This document shows, piece by piece, positions 1-7,014 of a stretch of 11,468 nt of DNA. Below the pieces are notes generated by a model. That model did no database searches. It was not told where the DNA came from and saw only the letters and a program-made list of their open reading frames with translations. This DNA comes from an uncultured Bacteroidia bacterium (GTDB taxonomy: Bacteria; Bacteroidota; Bacteroidia; Bacteroidales; UBA932), in the NCBI GenBank assembly GCA_902767355.1, contig CACXHG010000071.1, forward strand, positions 1 through 11,468, in the 5' to 3' direction. How positions within the stretch are numbered: the first letter of the stretch is position 1; each line of letters begins with the position of its first letter. The position numbers and the translations under genes were made by a program.

Positions 1-498
1 CCAGTAGCGGCCGTCGCTGCCATAGTACATCAGGCCGCGCTCGTCCTTATAGCCCGCAGCCGGCAGGAATATGCTGTTGCCGTTGGCACGGCTGGTGACC
101 CTGTAGCCGCTTTCGCCGCCAACCGTGCACCATGTCCAGTCGCATTCGGCAAGCAGCTCGCGCCACTCGGGGTCGGTGGGCATACGCCAGCCTGCACCCA
201 GCGCGGCAGCCGCGGCATCGTCTTCTTTCTCCATGAGATAGCCCAGCCGGAAGCCCTCGTTGTATTTGGTCAGGCTCTCCCAAGTGCCTCTGCCCCATGC
301 ATAGCTGTCCCAGCTGTATTCCTGTTTCGGGGATACTTCGGCCCATGCGTAGTAGCCGCCCGCAGCCTGGGGCGAGTCGGCGCCGAGATTGCAGCTGGCC
401 CACTTGACGCTCAGGCCAAGGTCCACCGCCGCCGGCTGCGCTTTGGCCAGCATCGGCAAAAGAATCAGAGTCAGTATAATTGCGGTATATTTTCTCAT
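1..498 (-). CDS. Secreted FISUMP-domain protein, 3' end beyond the window
   Basis: The reverse strand is open from an ATG at 498 to the left edge, giving 166 residues without a stop, so the C-terminus is missing. Residues 1-20 are a Sec signal peptide: a basic start, a hydrophobic core and an AKA cleavage site before Gln21. The mature part begins with VDLGLSVKWASCNLGA (residues 25-40), then YYAWAEVSP, WRMPTDPEWREL (about 104-115) and GNSIFLPAAGY (about 140-150). These are hallmarks of the Fibrobacter succinogenes major paralogous (FISUMP) domain, which forms large families of exported proteins in gut Bacteroidetes. The family's molecular role is not established, and surface or adhesion-like roles are only guesses. 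It diverges from the aminopeptidase gene. The start is supported by the signal peptide and by a TAnnTTTG match 20 bases upstream. The family call is firm; the function is unknown. Confidence 0.85.
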   Translation of the reverse strand, partial: MRKYTAIILTLILLPMLAKAQPAAVDLGLSVKWASCNLGADSPQAAGGYYAWAEVSPKQEYSWDSYAWGRGTWESLTKYNEGFRLGYLMEKEDDAAAAALGAGWRMPTDPEWRELLAECDWTWCTVGGESGYRVTSRANGNSIFLPAAGYKDERGLMYYGSDGRYW

Positions 499-509
499 GG
501 CTAATGTCG

Positions 510-537
510 TTTGAGCGCAAATTTAACACTAACTTTG
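510..537 (+). promoter_or_regulatory. Putative promoter for the M1 aminopeptidase gene
   Basis: TAACTTTG at 530-537 is an exact match to the Bacteroidetes -7 consensus TAnnTTTG. A TTTG at 510-513 could serve as the -33 element, with a 16-bp gap that is slightly short. Transcription would begin near 541, which puts the start codon at 559 in the transcript and excludes the in-frame upstream TTG at 511 as the true start. The 12-mer ACTAACTTTGAA (528-539) recurs exactly at 4951-4962 in the other divergent intergenic region. Confidence 0.55.
518..525 (-). promoter_or_regulatory. Putative -7 promoter box for the FISUMP gene
   Basis: Read on the minus strand, 525-518 is TAAATTTG, an exact match to the Bacteroidetes -7 consensus TAnnTTTG. 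A transcript starting a few bases downstream would have a leader of roughly 15 bases before the ATG at 498. No convincing -33 TTTG is visible at the expected distance upstream. The call rests on the consensus match and position only. Confidence 0.5.
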
Positions 538-558
538 AAACCGTTATACTGTGTTCCC

Positions 559-2895
559 ATGAAAGTGACAAAATGCCTGCTGCCGCTGCTGGCAGCCCTG
601 ATCTGTTGCTGCCAGCGGCCCGCACCCGAGCCCGGCGTGAGCCGCACCCTTGCCATAGAGCGCAAGGCGCAGATTTCCGAACTGGAGTACCACCTGTGGT
701 TCTACGTGCCGGACTCCCTGCGGGAGCCCTGCCGGGGCAAGGCCGAGATAAGCTTCTGTCTGAAAGAGCGCAAAGATGTGATACTCGATTTCCGGCCGGG
801 CGCCGAGAGTCTGGAATATGTGTGCGCAGGCGGCGACACCATTAAAGCAGAATGCCTCAACGAGCACATAATCATCCCTGCCAGACATCTGAAGCGCGGC
901 CGCAACAGCCTGCAGCTGGGTTTCACGCCCGACGACGCCTCGCTCAACCGCCACGCGGAGTATCTCTACACCCTGCTCGTGCCGGAGCGCTCGCGCACGG
1001 TGTTTCCCTGCTTTGACCAGCCGGACCTGAAGGCCGTCTTTACCCTAGAAGCCGACATACCGGACGGCTGGGTAGCGGTCTCTAACGGACCTGTGTCGGA
1101 ATGCACAAATACTGGCGGACGCACCAATATCAGCTTTTCAAAGAGCGGACTCATAAGCACTTATCTCTTCGAATTCTGCGCGGGAAAATGGCAGACACGC
1201 TCCTGGTATAACGACGGCCACCCCATGACAGTCTATTATCGCGAGACTGACCCCGCCAAGGTGGCCCAGCTGGACGAGATCCAGCGCCAGGTGGTCTATG
1301 CCCTGAAATGGATGGAAGAGTTCACCGGCATTCCCATGCCGTTCGAAAAATACGACTATGTGATTGTGCCGGGCTTCCAGTTCGGCGGAATGGAGCACCC
1401 CGGGGCGATACTGTTCAACGACACGCGCATGTTCCTGGGCGAGGCGCCCACCGACAACGACCGCCTGGCCCGCACCGACCTTATTTCGCACGAGACCTCG
1501 CACCTGTGGTTCGGCGACGCCGTGACCATGGAGTGGTTCAACGACGTCTGGACCAAAGAGGTCTTTGCCAACTATTTCGCGGCCAGCATAGCGCGGCCGT
1601 TCTACCCGGATATAGACTTCAGGCTCAGGGATTTCCGCAACTTCAACATCCCGGCCTACGAAGAGGACCGCAGCGCGGGGAGCGTGCCCCTGCTCCAGGA
1701 ACTGGACAATCTGGCCAACGCCGGACTGATTTACGGCAACATAGTTTATGACAAGGCGCCCGTGGTGATGCGCATGCTGGCCGACACGCTCGGCCCGGAA
1801 GCCTTCCGTGCCGGAATGCGCGAGTACCTGGGCAAATATATGTACGGCAACGCCACCTGGCCTGCCCTGATAGACATCCTGGACCGCCATTCTAAGGCCG
1901 ACATCAAGGACTGGAGCCGCCGCTGGGTGGCAGAGAGCGGCATGAGCGAATATGCTCCCAGCGACAGCCTGCAGAACCTCTCTGCGCTCGGCTACGGCTA
2001 CTACCCTCTCACGGCCGCCGGACTTGAGCGCGCCCTCGAGGCAACCCCGACCCTGCCCCAGGCGCATCAGCGGCTCTCGGCGCTGGCAACCCTGTACGAA
2101 CACATGCTGCGCGGCAAACTTGGCGCGGAAACCTTTGCCGACTGCGTAGAATCGGTGCTCGGGCGCGAAAGCAACCAGATGGTGGCCGCCGCAGCGCTGA
2201 ACTATCTGGCCAAGGCCACGGCACTCGGCTGCCCGCGCGACAAAGTGGAGGACATCCTGCTGGACATCTGCAGCAAGCCCGACGCCGGGCAGCAGATACG
2301 CCTCACGGCCTTCAGGCATCTGGCCCACATATTCGAGAGGGAAAGCACCTCCGATATGCTGATGCTTTTCTGGCAGCGGCAGCAGCCCTACAGCGGCCTA
2401 ACCCTGCAGGCCGAGGACTACACCACCCTCGCCATGGAACTGGCAATCCGCAGGCCGCAGGACTACGATCTGCTGTACAGTACCCAGCGCAGCCGCATCG
2501 GCAACCCCGACAGACTGGAGCGTTTTGACTTTGTATTCCCCTCCGTGCACCCGTCAAAGCAGGTGCGGGACTCGGTGTTCCAGTCCCTGCTCAAGGCAGA
2601 AAACCGCCGCACCGAGCCGTGGGCAGAGAGCGCGCTGGCCAATCTCAACCACCCGCTACGGCAGGCCGAAGCCATAGGATACATTGTCCCCGCCCTGGAC
2701 GAACTGGAGAATGTCCAGCGCACCGGAGACATTTTTTTCCCGAAAGACTGGCTGAATGCCACGCTGGCCGGCCACAGCTCGCCCGAGGCCGCCGCAGCCG
2801 TGAGGGGCTGGATAGACGCCCACCCCGGCTACCCCCCGCTGCTAATGAGCAAGCTGCTCCAGAGCGCCGATATACTGATGAGAGCCAACCCGTAA
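559..2895 (+). CDS. M1-family zinc aminopeptidase, probable lipoprotein
   Basis: A 778-residue metallopeptidase expected to remove N-terminal amino acids from peptides outside the cytoplasm. The M1 zinc site is complete: HETSH at residues 311-315 and the third ligand Glu334, giving the HExxH-x18-E pattern. The substrate-binding motif usually written GAMEN appears as GGMEH (276-280), followed by PGAILF. The likely transition-state Tyr is Tyr397 in IVYDKAP. The N-terminal beta domain covers about 45-230, the catalytic domain about 235-470, and an alpha-helical C-terminal region resembling the ERAP1-type solenoid follows. The frame is open upstream to a TTG at 511, but ATG 559 is preferred because it starts a signal sequence (MKVTKCLLPLLAALICCCQ) and the promoter lies just before it. 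The cysteine run at 16-18 suggests lipid anchoring, although the lipobox is poor. It converges on the DUF4832-like gene with a 10-bp gap and no obvious terminator. It is not close enough to PepN to name the gene. Confidence 0.93.
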   Translation: MKVTKCLLPLLAALICCCQRPAPEPGVSRTLAIERKAQISELEYHLWFYVPDSLREPCRGKAEISFCLKERKDVILDFRPGAESLEYVCAGGDTIKAECLNEHIIIPARHLKRGRNSLQLGFTPDDASLNRHAEYLYTLLVPERSRTVFPCFDQPDLKAVFTLEADIPDGWVAVSNGPVSECTNTGGRTNISFSKSGLISTYLFEFCAGKWQTRSWYNDGHPMTVYYRETDPAKVAQLDEIQRQVVYALKWMEEFTGIPMPFEKYDYVIVPGFQFGGMEHPGAILFNDTRMFLGEAPTDNDRLARTDLISHETSHLWFGDAVTMEWFNDVWTKEVFANYFAASIARPFYPDIDFRLRDFRNFNIPAYEEDRSAGSVPLLQELDNLANAGLIYGNIVYDKAPVVMRMLADTLGPEAFRAGMREYLGKYMYGNATWPALIDILDRHSKADIKDWSRRWVAESGMSEYAPSDSLQNLSALGYGYYPLTAAGLERALEATPTLPQAHQRLSALATLYEHMLRGKLGAETFADCVESVLGRESNQMVAAAALNYLAKATALGCPRDKVEDILLDICSKPDAGQQIRLTAFRHLAHIFERESTSDMLMLFWQRQQPYSGLTLQAEDYTTLAMELAIRRPQDYDLLYSTQRSRIGNPDRLERFDFVFPSVHPSKQVRDSVFQSLLKAENRRTEPWAESALANLNHPLRQAEAIGYIVPALDELENVQRTGDIFFPKDWLNATLAGHSSPEAAAAVRGWIDAHPGYPPLLMSKLLQSADILMRANP

Positions 2896-2905
2896 GAACC
2901 GCGCC

Positions 2906-4249
2906 CTACAGATCGGCTTCAAACTGGATTTTCTGAGTCGGCAAGATATAATCCGACTCTATGGTGACGTCGCTGCCGTCGGTGACTTTCTCTACAAGTA
3001 CACGCCGCTCCTGGCCTGGACAAAGGCCCTTGAGCGAGGTTTTGCTGCGCACCCCGCCCACTGCAAGAAAGGCATCCCGATAGATGGGAGCTATGCCGGT
3101 GTTGGTGACCGTTGCCACAGTATTGCTGCCATTGGTCTGCAGACTGGTGATGGCAAAACTGTAGCCGCAGAACATACTGGCTTGCTTGAAGCGCTCTGCA
3201 GTGCCATATTTGCCGCCTGGAGCATCGTTGGCGATCATGAAACTTATGTGGTACTTTTGGGCCGCCTGCTCCCAGGTGGCGCCGTACATCCCGTCCGGAT
3301 TAAGGAAATTGCGCTGGTCGGCAGATGTGTAGTAGCTGATTTCGCCGCCGCAGGCACCGGTCATCCAGCGTACGCCTTGCCCTATGGCATCCCAGCACTC
3401 TTCGTTATAGCCGCCTTCGTGGTCCTCGTGCATGAAGCTGTCGTCGAACAGGCCGAAAGTGAGCTCCATAAGGGCCGGATCCTTGACTATCGGAGACGAG
3501 TCCGCCGCATCTATGGATATCAGCCAGGGTATCTGAAGAGCATCTGCCAGATAGGTAAAAAACTCTTTCTGATAGGCGGCCGTAGGGAAATTCACGCCGC
3601 TTTTGAGGGGCGTACCATAAATGTGATACTCGCTCCAGTGGCCGAAGCCCACCTCTACAAAGGCTATGCGCGCATCATTCTTATATACGGCATTGAAGTC
3701 AGTATAGAACTGCTTGGTAAACCACTGCAGTTCGGCATTGCGCCAGTCCGCGTAGTAGGTCGGGCCGTCCTCGTTCTTGAAATATGTTTCCTTGTAATCG
3801 TCCAGCGCCTTGATATAGTCGGGCACGGCCGTGGTGCCGGCCTTGCCATCCACGTCGCGGCTGCCGGGATATTCGTAGCGGAAACGCACCACCGCCTGGT
3901 GATTGCGCGAGGCCACATCACTGAGCCAGCCGTCAAACGAACTCCAGTCGTACTGTATCCGGCCGTCCTTCTTGCCTTTTACGACCTTGCAGGGCAGGCA
4001 GTAGGCATATTCCAGGGCGATGGACTGCCCGTAAGTGCTGTGACGCGAGCGGGCGTTGTCGCTCCAGAGCACCAGGCCGGTAGAAGGCTGCACTGCGTCT
4101 ATACTGGCTTTAATGCTGACATCCTTATAATGGTCATGGGCAACAGGCTCTTCGGGATCGATAATCACAGGGTCGGGATCCGGCTTATGAGCGCACCCGC
4201 AAGCAATGGCAAAAAGCCCCGCAATTACTAATGCAGATAGTCGTTTCAT
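2906..4249 (-). CDS. DUF4832-like lipoprotein with a predicted barrel fold
   Basis: A 447-residue exported protein. Residues 1-19 form a lipoprotein signal with two candidate lipidated cysteines, Cys17 (AIAC) and Cys19, followed by a flexible Pro/Asp/Glu-rich tether (HKPDPDPVIIDPEEP). The body has the look of the DUF4874/DUF4832 proteins: an opening QPSTGLVLWSDN (about 54-65), RFRYEYPG (122-129), FVEVGFGHWSEYH (197-209), a GGEISYY stretch (301-307), and a C-terminal beta domain with VTNTGIAPIYRDAF (381-394). This family is thought to be a glycoside-hydrolase-like TIM barrel plus a beta-sandwich, but no activity is established. Glu199, Glu207 and Glu303 are candidate catalytic acids by position only. 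It lies 25 bp downstream of the ABM-domain lipoprotein gene on the same strand, so the two are probably cotranscribed. The family assignment is from memory of motifs, so it is moderate rather than certain. Confidence 0.65.
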   Translation of the reverse strand: MKRLSALVIAGLFAIACGCAHKPDPDPVIIDPEEPVAHDHYKDVSIKASIDAVQPSTGLVLWSDNARSRHSTYGQSIALEYAYCLPCKVVKGKKDGRIQYDWSSFDGWLSDVASRNHQAVVRFRYEYPGSRDVDGKAGTTAVPDYIKALDDYKETYFKNEDGPTYYADWRNAELQWFTKQFYTDFNAVYKNDARIAFVEVGFGHWSEYHIYGTPLKSGVNFPTAAYQKEFFTYLADALQIPWLISIDAADSSPIVKDPALMELTFGLFDDSFMHEDHEGGYNEECWDAIGQGVRWMTGACGGEISYYTSADQRNFLNPDGMYGATWEQAAQKYHISFMIANDAPGGKYGTAERFKQASMFCGYSFAITSLQTNGSNTVATVTNTGIAPIYRDAFLAVGGVRSKTSLKGLCPGQERRVLVEKVTDGSDVTIESDYILPTQKIQFEADL

Positions 4250-4274
4250 GTTGACTGGCTATCTGGAAGCAGGA

Positions 4275-4931
4275 TTATTTTGTGGCCAGTTTGAAGCTCT
4301 CCACCTCGAGGGTACCGAGCTCCTGGATCTGGGGCACCAGACGGGTAAAATGCTCTGCAGCTGAGTGTTTGTCCAGGCTGGCCTGGTCTTTCCATGTCTC
4401 GAAGATGACCATCTTGCAGGGATCGGTGCAGCTGACAAACAGGTCGTAGGCTATATTGCCCTCATCGGCGCGGGAAGATGCCACCAACTCTTTGCCAAGC
4501 TCGATTACAGCCTCGCGGGTCTCTTCCGTGACCGTAGTGGGGCAGTTCAGGCGGAGCACATAGTCGCCTTCAGGCTGTGCATCTGCCTGCATGGAATCCA
4601 TGATGGTGGTGGCCAGCGGCCGGGTGAGCGGGAGGATTGCCGCAGAATGCTCGCTGGCGGCGTGCTTGTCCAGAGCCTCCTTGCTTGCCCAGGTCTCAAA
4701 AATCAGGAATTTGGTAGAATCGGTAACGCTCTCCATAAGGTCGAAGGCGATGTTGCCCTCATCTTTGAGGCTGGCTGCAACGTGCTGCAGGCACAATTCT
4801 ACATATTGGTCCCGGTTCTCTGCCGGAACGGTCACCAAACAGTTGACTCTCAACGGAGCGGGAGCTTTGGTTTTGGGCGCACAGGACGCCAGGGCCAGGA
4901 TAAGGCCTATTGCAAAAACGATTTTCTTCAT
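4275..4931 (-). CDS. Lipoprotein with two tandem ABM (YgiN-like) domains
   Basis: A 218-residue protein with a clear lipoprotein signal, lipobox LASC with Cys17, then a short Lys/Pro-rich linker. The rest is two copies of an antibiotic-biosynthesis-monooxygenase (ABM) domain, a dimeric ferredoxin-like fold. Repeat 1 covers about 27-112 and repeat 2 about 125-214. Each repeat has LxxNC near its start, DEGNIAF/YDL (57-65 and 156-164) and an FETW...LDKH..AEH-type segment (78-95 and 177-194). ABM proteins such as YgiN normally work as homodimers on quinols or other small aromatic molecules without a cofactor, so two fused copies could form one active unit. The frame is open far upstream (to 5207), but ATG 4931 is chosen because it begins the signal peptide and follows a -7 box. 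Longer versions would run antisense through the GH36 gene. The substrate is unknown and a non-enzymatic role is possible. It is the first gene of the minus-strand operon. Confidence 0.85.
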   Translation of the reverse strand: MKKIVFAIGLILALASCAPKTKAPAPLRVNCLVTVPAENRDQYVELCLQHVAASLKDEGNIAFDLMESVTDSTKFLIFETWASKEALDKHAASEHSAAILPLTRPLATTIMDSMQADAQPEGDYVLRLNCPTTVTEETREAVIELGKELVASSRADEGNIAYDLFVSCTDPCKMVIFETWKDQASLDKHSAAEHFTRLVPQIQELGTLEVESFKLATK

Positions 4932-4943
4932 AGTTTTTTCTTT

Positions 4944-4951
4944 CAAAGATA
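4944..4951 (-). promoter_or_regulatory. Putative -7 promoter box for the ABM/DUF4832 operon
   Basis: On the minus strand, 4951-4944 reads TATCTTTG, an exact TAnnTTTG match. Transcription would start only a few bases before the ATG at 4931, giving a leader under about 10 bases. No clear -33 TTTG is visible. The box is one base away from the opposite-strand box at 4953-4960. Confidence 0.5.
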
Positions 4952-4952
4952 C

Positions 4953-4960
4953 TAACTTTG
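4953..4960 (+). promoter_or_regulatory. Putative -7 promoter box for the GH36 operon
   Basis: TAACTTTG is an exact TAnnTTTG match lying 20 bases before the ATG at 4981. The same octamer within the same 12-mer (ACTAACTTTGAA) precedes the aminopeptidase gene at 528-539. A -33 element is not evident; only a T-run at 4934-4939 lies near the expected place. Confidence 0.5.
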
Positions 4961-4980
4961 AAGGAAATTGTTTCACTTTT

Positions 4981-7014
4981 ATGCGATATTTAACCCGGAT
5001 TGCCCTGCTTTTCTGCATTTTATTAGCTTTTCCCATCGATGCCTCCGCCAGGGAGGATGTTTCCCGCTGGACGTCGCGCATCTTTGCAAAAGGGCAGCAG
5101 CCGCCGTTTTCGTTCTGCTTGGACGGCGTCCCCTCGTCTGAATTTATCCGCAGCTGGAAATGGGCCAGCGAACAGATGGCCTGCAGCGACACTGCCTGCA
5201 CCGCCATGCGCTACAGCTGGAGCGGACGCGGCCTGCAGGTGATCTGTGAGGTAAAGCTATGCCCTTCGGCCGGCGAGGCTGAATGGGTGCTCAAATTCAA
5301 GAACACCTCCGGCAGCAATTCCGGCCAGATATCCCAAATCAACACCGCCGACCTGCAGCTCGCCTTTGCCAAAAAAGGGGACATTGTGCTGCACTATGCC
5401 GAAGGCAACAAGATTTCCCGCGCCGATTATGCCCCGCGAAGCCTGACTCTACCCCAAGGCCAGCCGTGCTGCTTCTGCCCTGCCGGCGGCCGCTCCAGCG
5501 AAGAGTCTTTCCCGTTTTACAATATAGAATCGCCATCCAGCCGCAGCGGGGCCATTATGGCCATAGGCTGGAGCGGCACCTGGTTCAGCTCGTTTGCAAA
5601 GACAGGACGCAAGAGCCTGGACGTCAAGGCCGGCCTCCCCTCTGCCAATCTCTACCTGAAGCCGGGCGAGGAGATTCGCACGCCATCTGTAGCCTTCATC
5701 TTCTGGGAAGGCAACCGCTTGAACGGGCACAACGCCCTGCGCCGCTACATTCTGGAGCACCACAGCCGCATCGGCTCCCGTCGCGACTATCTGTGCAGCG
5801 GTTTCAACTACCGCGACCCGCAGCCCTTCGGGGAATATTCCGCGATAACGGCCCAGTGGGCGGTGGCCATGATAGAGCGCTACCGGCAGTTCGGCCTCAA
5901 CCCGGACATCTACTGGATGGACGCCGGCTGGCACCACGGCGCTTCGGATTTCCTCCACGGCCGCTCCTGGGCCAATACCACCGGCAACTGGCGAGTCGAT
6001 GCCAGGCGTTTCCCCGACGGGATGAAGCCCATCTCCGACGCCGCCCATGCCGCCGGGGCGCAGTTCCTGCTCTGGTTCGAGCCGGAACGGGTGGTACGCG
6101 GCACCGAATGGGCTCTGGAGCACCCGGAGTGGATGCTGGAATATCCCCTGCACCCCGCCGGGAGCGAGGAGAGCAGCTGGCTGCTGTTCGACCTGGGCAA
6201 CGACCAGGCCTGCGACTGGCTGTGCAAATACTATGGCGACATGATCGAGGCCGGCGGCATAGACTGCTATCGACAGGACTGCAACATAAAGCCGGCCGTT
6301 TACTGGGCCTACAACGACGAGCCGGGGCGCGCCGGAATGCGCGAAATTCGCCACATAGAGAATCTCTACCGCTTCTGGGACTACCTCCTGGAGCGTTTTC
6401 CAGGCATACTGATAGACAATTGCGCCTCCGGCGGCAAGCGGCTGGACTGGGAGAGCATAGCGCGCACCGTGCCCCTGTGGCGCAGCGACTACTACCACTA
6501 CGACGACCCGGACGGCTACCAGTGCCACACCTACGGGCTCAACTTCTGGCTCCCCGTGCACGGCACCGGAATCCTGCTGCCGGACGAGTATTCTTTCCGT
6601 TCCAGCCTGAGTTCCACCCTCATATACAACTGGAAAATCACCGAGCCCGGCGTCTCGATAGAGCAGATGCAGCACAACATAGCCGTGTATCGCGACATCC
6701 GGGACTACTATTTCGAAGATTACTACCCGCTTTCGGGCACCGGCGACCTGACCGGGCACGACGTGTGGCTGGCCTACCAGATGCACCGACCCTCTGACGG
6801 CAGCGGCATCATTGTGGCCTTCCGCCGCAAAGAGGCCCCGCAAGGCGAATATACCGTAAAACTGGGCGGGATAGATGTTTCCCGCAACTATACACTCGAG
6901 TTTGAAAGCGCACCCCAGACTTGCCGGGTGAGCGGCAAAACCCTCTCTGAGGGCTATGTCCTGCACCTCGAACAGCCAGGAACGTCGCTTTTGATAAAAT
7001 ATTGTCTTGAATGA
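4981..7014 (+). CDS. Secreted GH36 alpha-galactosidase-type glycoside hydrolase
   Basis: A 677-residue enzyme expected to cleave terminal alpha-galactose, or possibly alpha-GalNAc, from glycans by a retaining mechanism. Residues 1-23 are a Sec signal peptide ending in ASA. An N-terminal beta-sandwich (about 30-260) precedes the barrel, which shows YWMDAGW (311-317), LLWFEPERVV (363-372), DLGN (404-407), IDCYRQDCN (427-435), IDNCASGGKR (478-487) and PLWRSDYY (498-505). By family logic Asp433 is the nucleophile and Asp503 the acid/base. The usual KWD around the nucleophile is RQD here, as in other members of this GH36 group. A short beta domain closes the protein. The frame extends upstream to 4591, but ATG 4981 gives the signal peptide and follows a promoter box, whereas earlier starts run antisense through the ABM gene. 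It overlaps the next gene by ATGA and is paralogous to it. The substrate is inferred from family only. Confidence 0.92.
   Translation: MRYLTRIALLFCILLAFPIDASAREDVSRWTSRIFAKGQQPPFSFCLDGVPSSEFIRSWKWASEQMACSDTACTAMRYSWSGRGLQVICEVKLCPSAGEAEWVLKFKNTSGSNSGQISQINTADLQLAFAKKGDIVLHYAEGNKISRADYAPRSLTLPQGQPCCFCPAGGRSSEESFPFYNIESPSSRSGAIMAIGWSGTWFSSFAKTGRKSLDVKAGLPSANLYLKPGEEIRTPSVAFIFWEGNRLNGHNALRRYILEHHSRIGSRRDYLCSGFNYRDPQPFGEYSAITAQWAVAMIERYRQFGLNPDIYWMDAGWHHGASDFLHGRSWANTTGNWRVDARRFPDGMKPISDAAHAAGAQFLLWFEPERVVRGTEWALEHPEWMLEYPLHPAGSEESSWLLFDLGNDQACDWLCKYYGDMIEAGGIDCYRQDCNIKPAVYWAYNDEPGRAGMREIRHIENLYRFWDYLLERFPGILIDNCASGGKRLDWESIARTVPLWRSDYYHYDDPDGYQCHTYGLNFWLPVHGTGILLPDEYSFRSSLSSTLIYNWKITEPGVSIEQMQHNIAVYRDIRDYYFEDYYPLSGTGDLTGHDVWLAYQMHRPSDGSGIIVAFRRKEAPQGEYTVKLGGIDVSRNYTLEFESAPQTCRVSGKTLSEGYVLHLEQPGTSLLIKYCLE

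Larger units (their letters stand above)
4937..4967. repeat. Near-perfect palindrome spanning both -7 boxes
   Basis: The left arm TTTCTTTCAAAG (4937-4948) pairs with the right arm CTTTGAAGGAAA (4956-4967) at 11 of 12 positions; the exception is T4941 against G4963. The symmetry continues inward around C4952, giving 13 matched pairs of 15 in all. Both -7 boxes lie inside the arms. It could be an operator, a symmetric bidirectional core promoter, or a by-product of two opposed copies of the same box. Confidence 0.6.

Noticed and set aside
47..625. A 192-codon minus-strand frame across the left end and the first intergenic region
   Set aside because: It is out of frame with the FISUMP coding sequence, crosses the divergent promoter region, and reads as Arg/Gln-rich nonsense.
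1138..2328. A 396-codon minus-strand frame inside the aminopeptidase gene
   Set aside because: It is opposite the HExxH-containing catalytic domain and shows no protein-like features of its own.
2896..2905. A possible bidirectional terminator between the convergent aminopeptidase and DUF4832-like genes
   Set aside because: The gap is 10 bp, and no stem-loop with a T-run is visible in it or in the flanking coding ends.
3182..4231. A 349-codon plus-strand frame opposite the DUF4832-like gene
   Set aside because: It has no promoter, signal peptide or motif, while the opposing frame has a lipoprotein signal and a coherent protein.
4591..4980. An N-terminal extension of the first GH36 protein back to 4591
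   Set aside because: It would run antisense through most of the ABM gene and across its promoter, and it would bury the signal peptide that begins at 4981.
5449..6966. A 505-codon minus-strand frame opposite the first GH36 gene (and a 504-codon plus-strand frame at 5283-6797)
   Set aside because: Both are low-complexity translations without domains, and they overlap a gene whose catalytic motifs are all present in its own frame.
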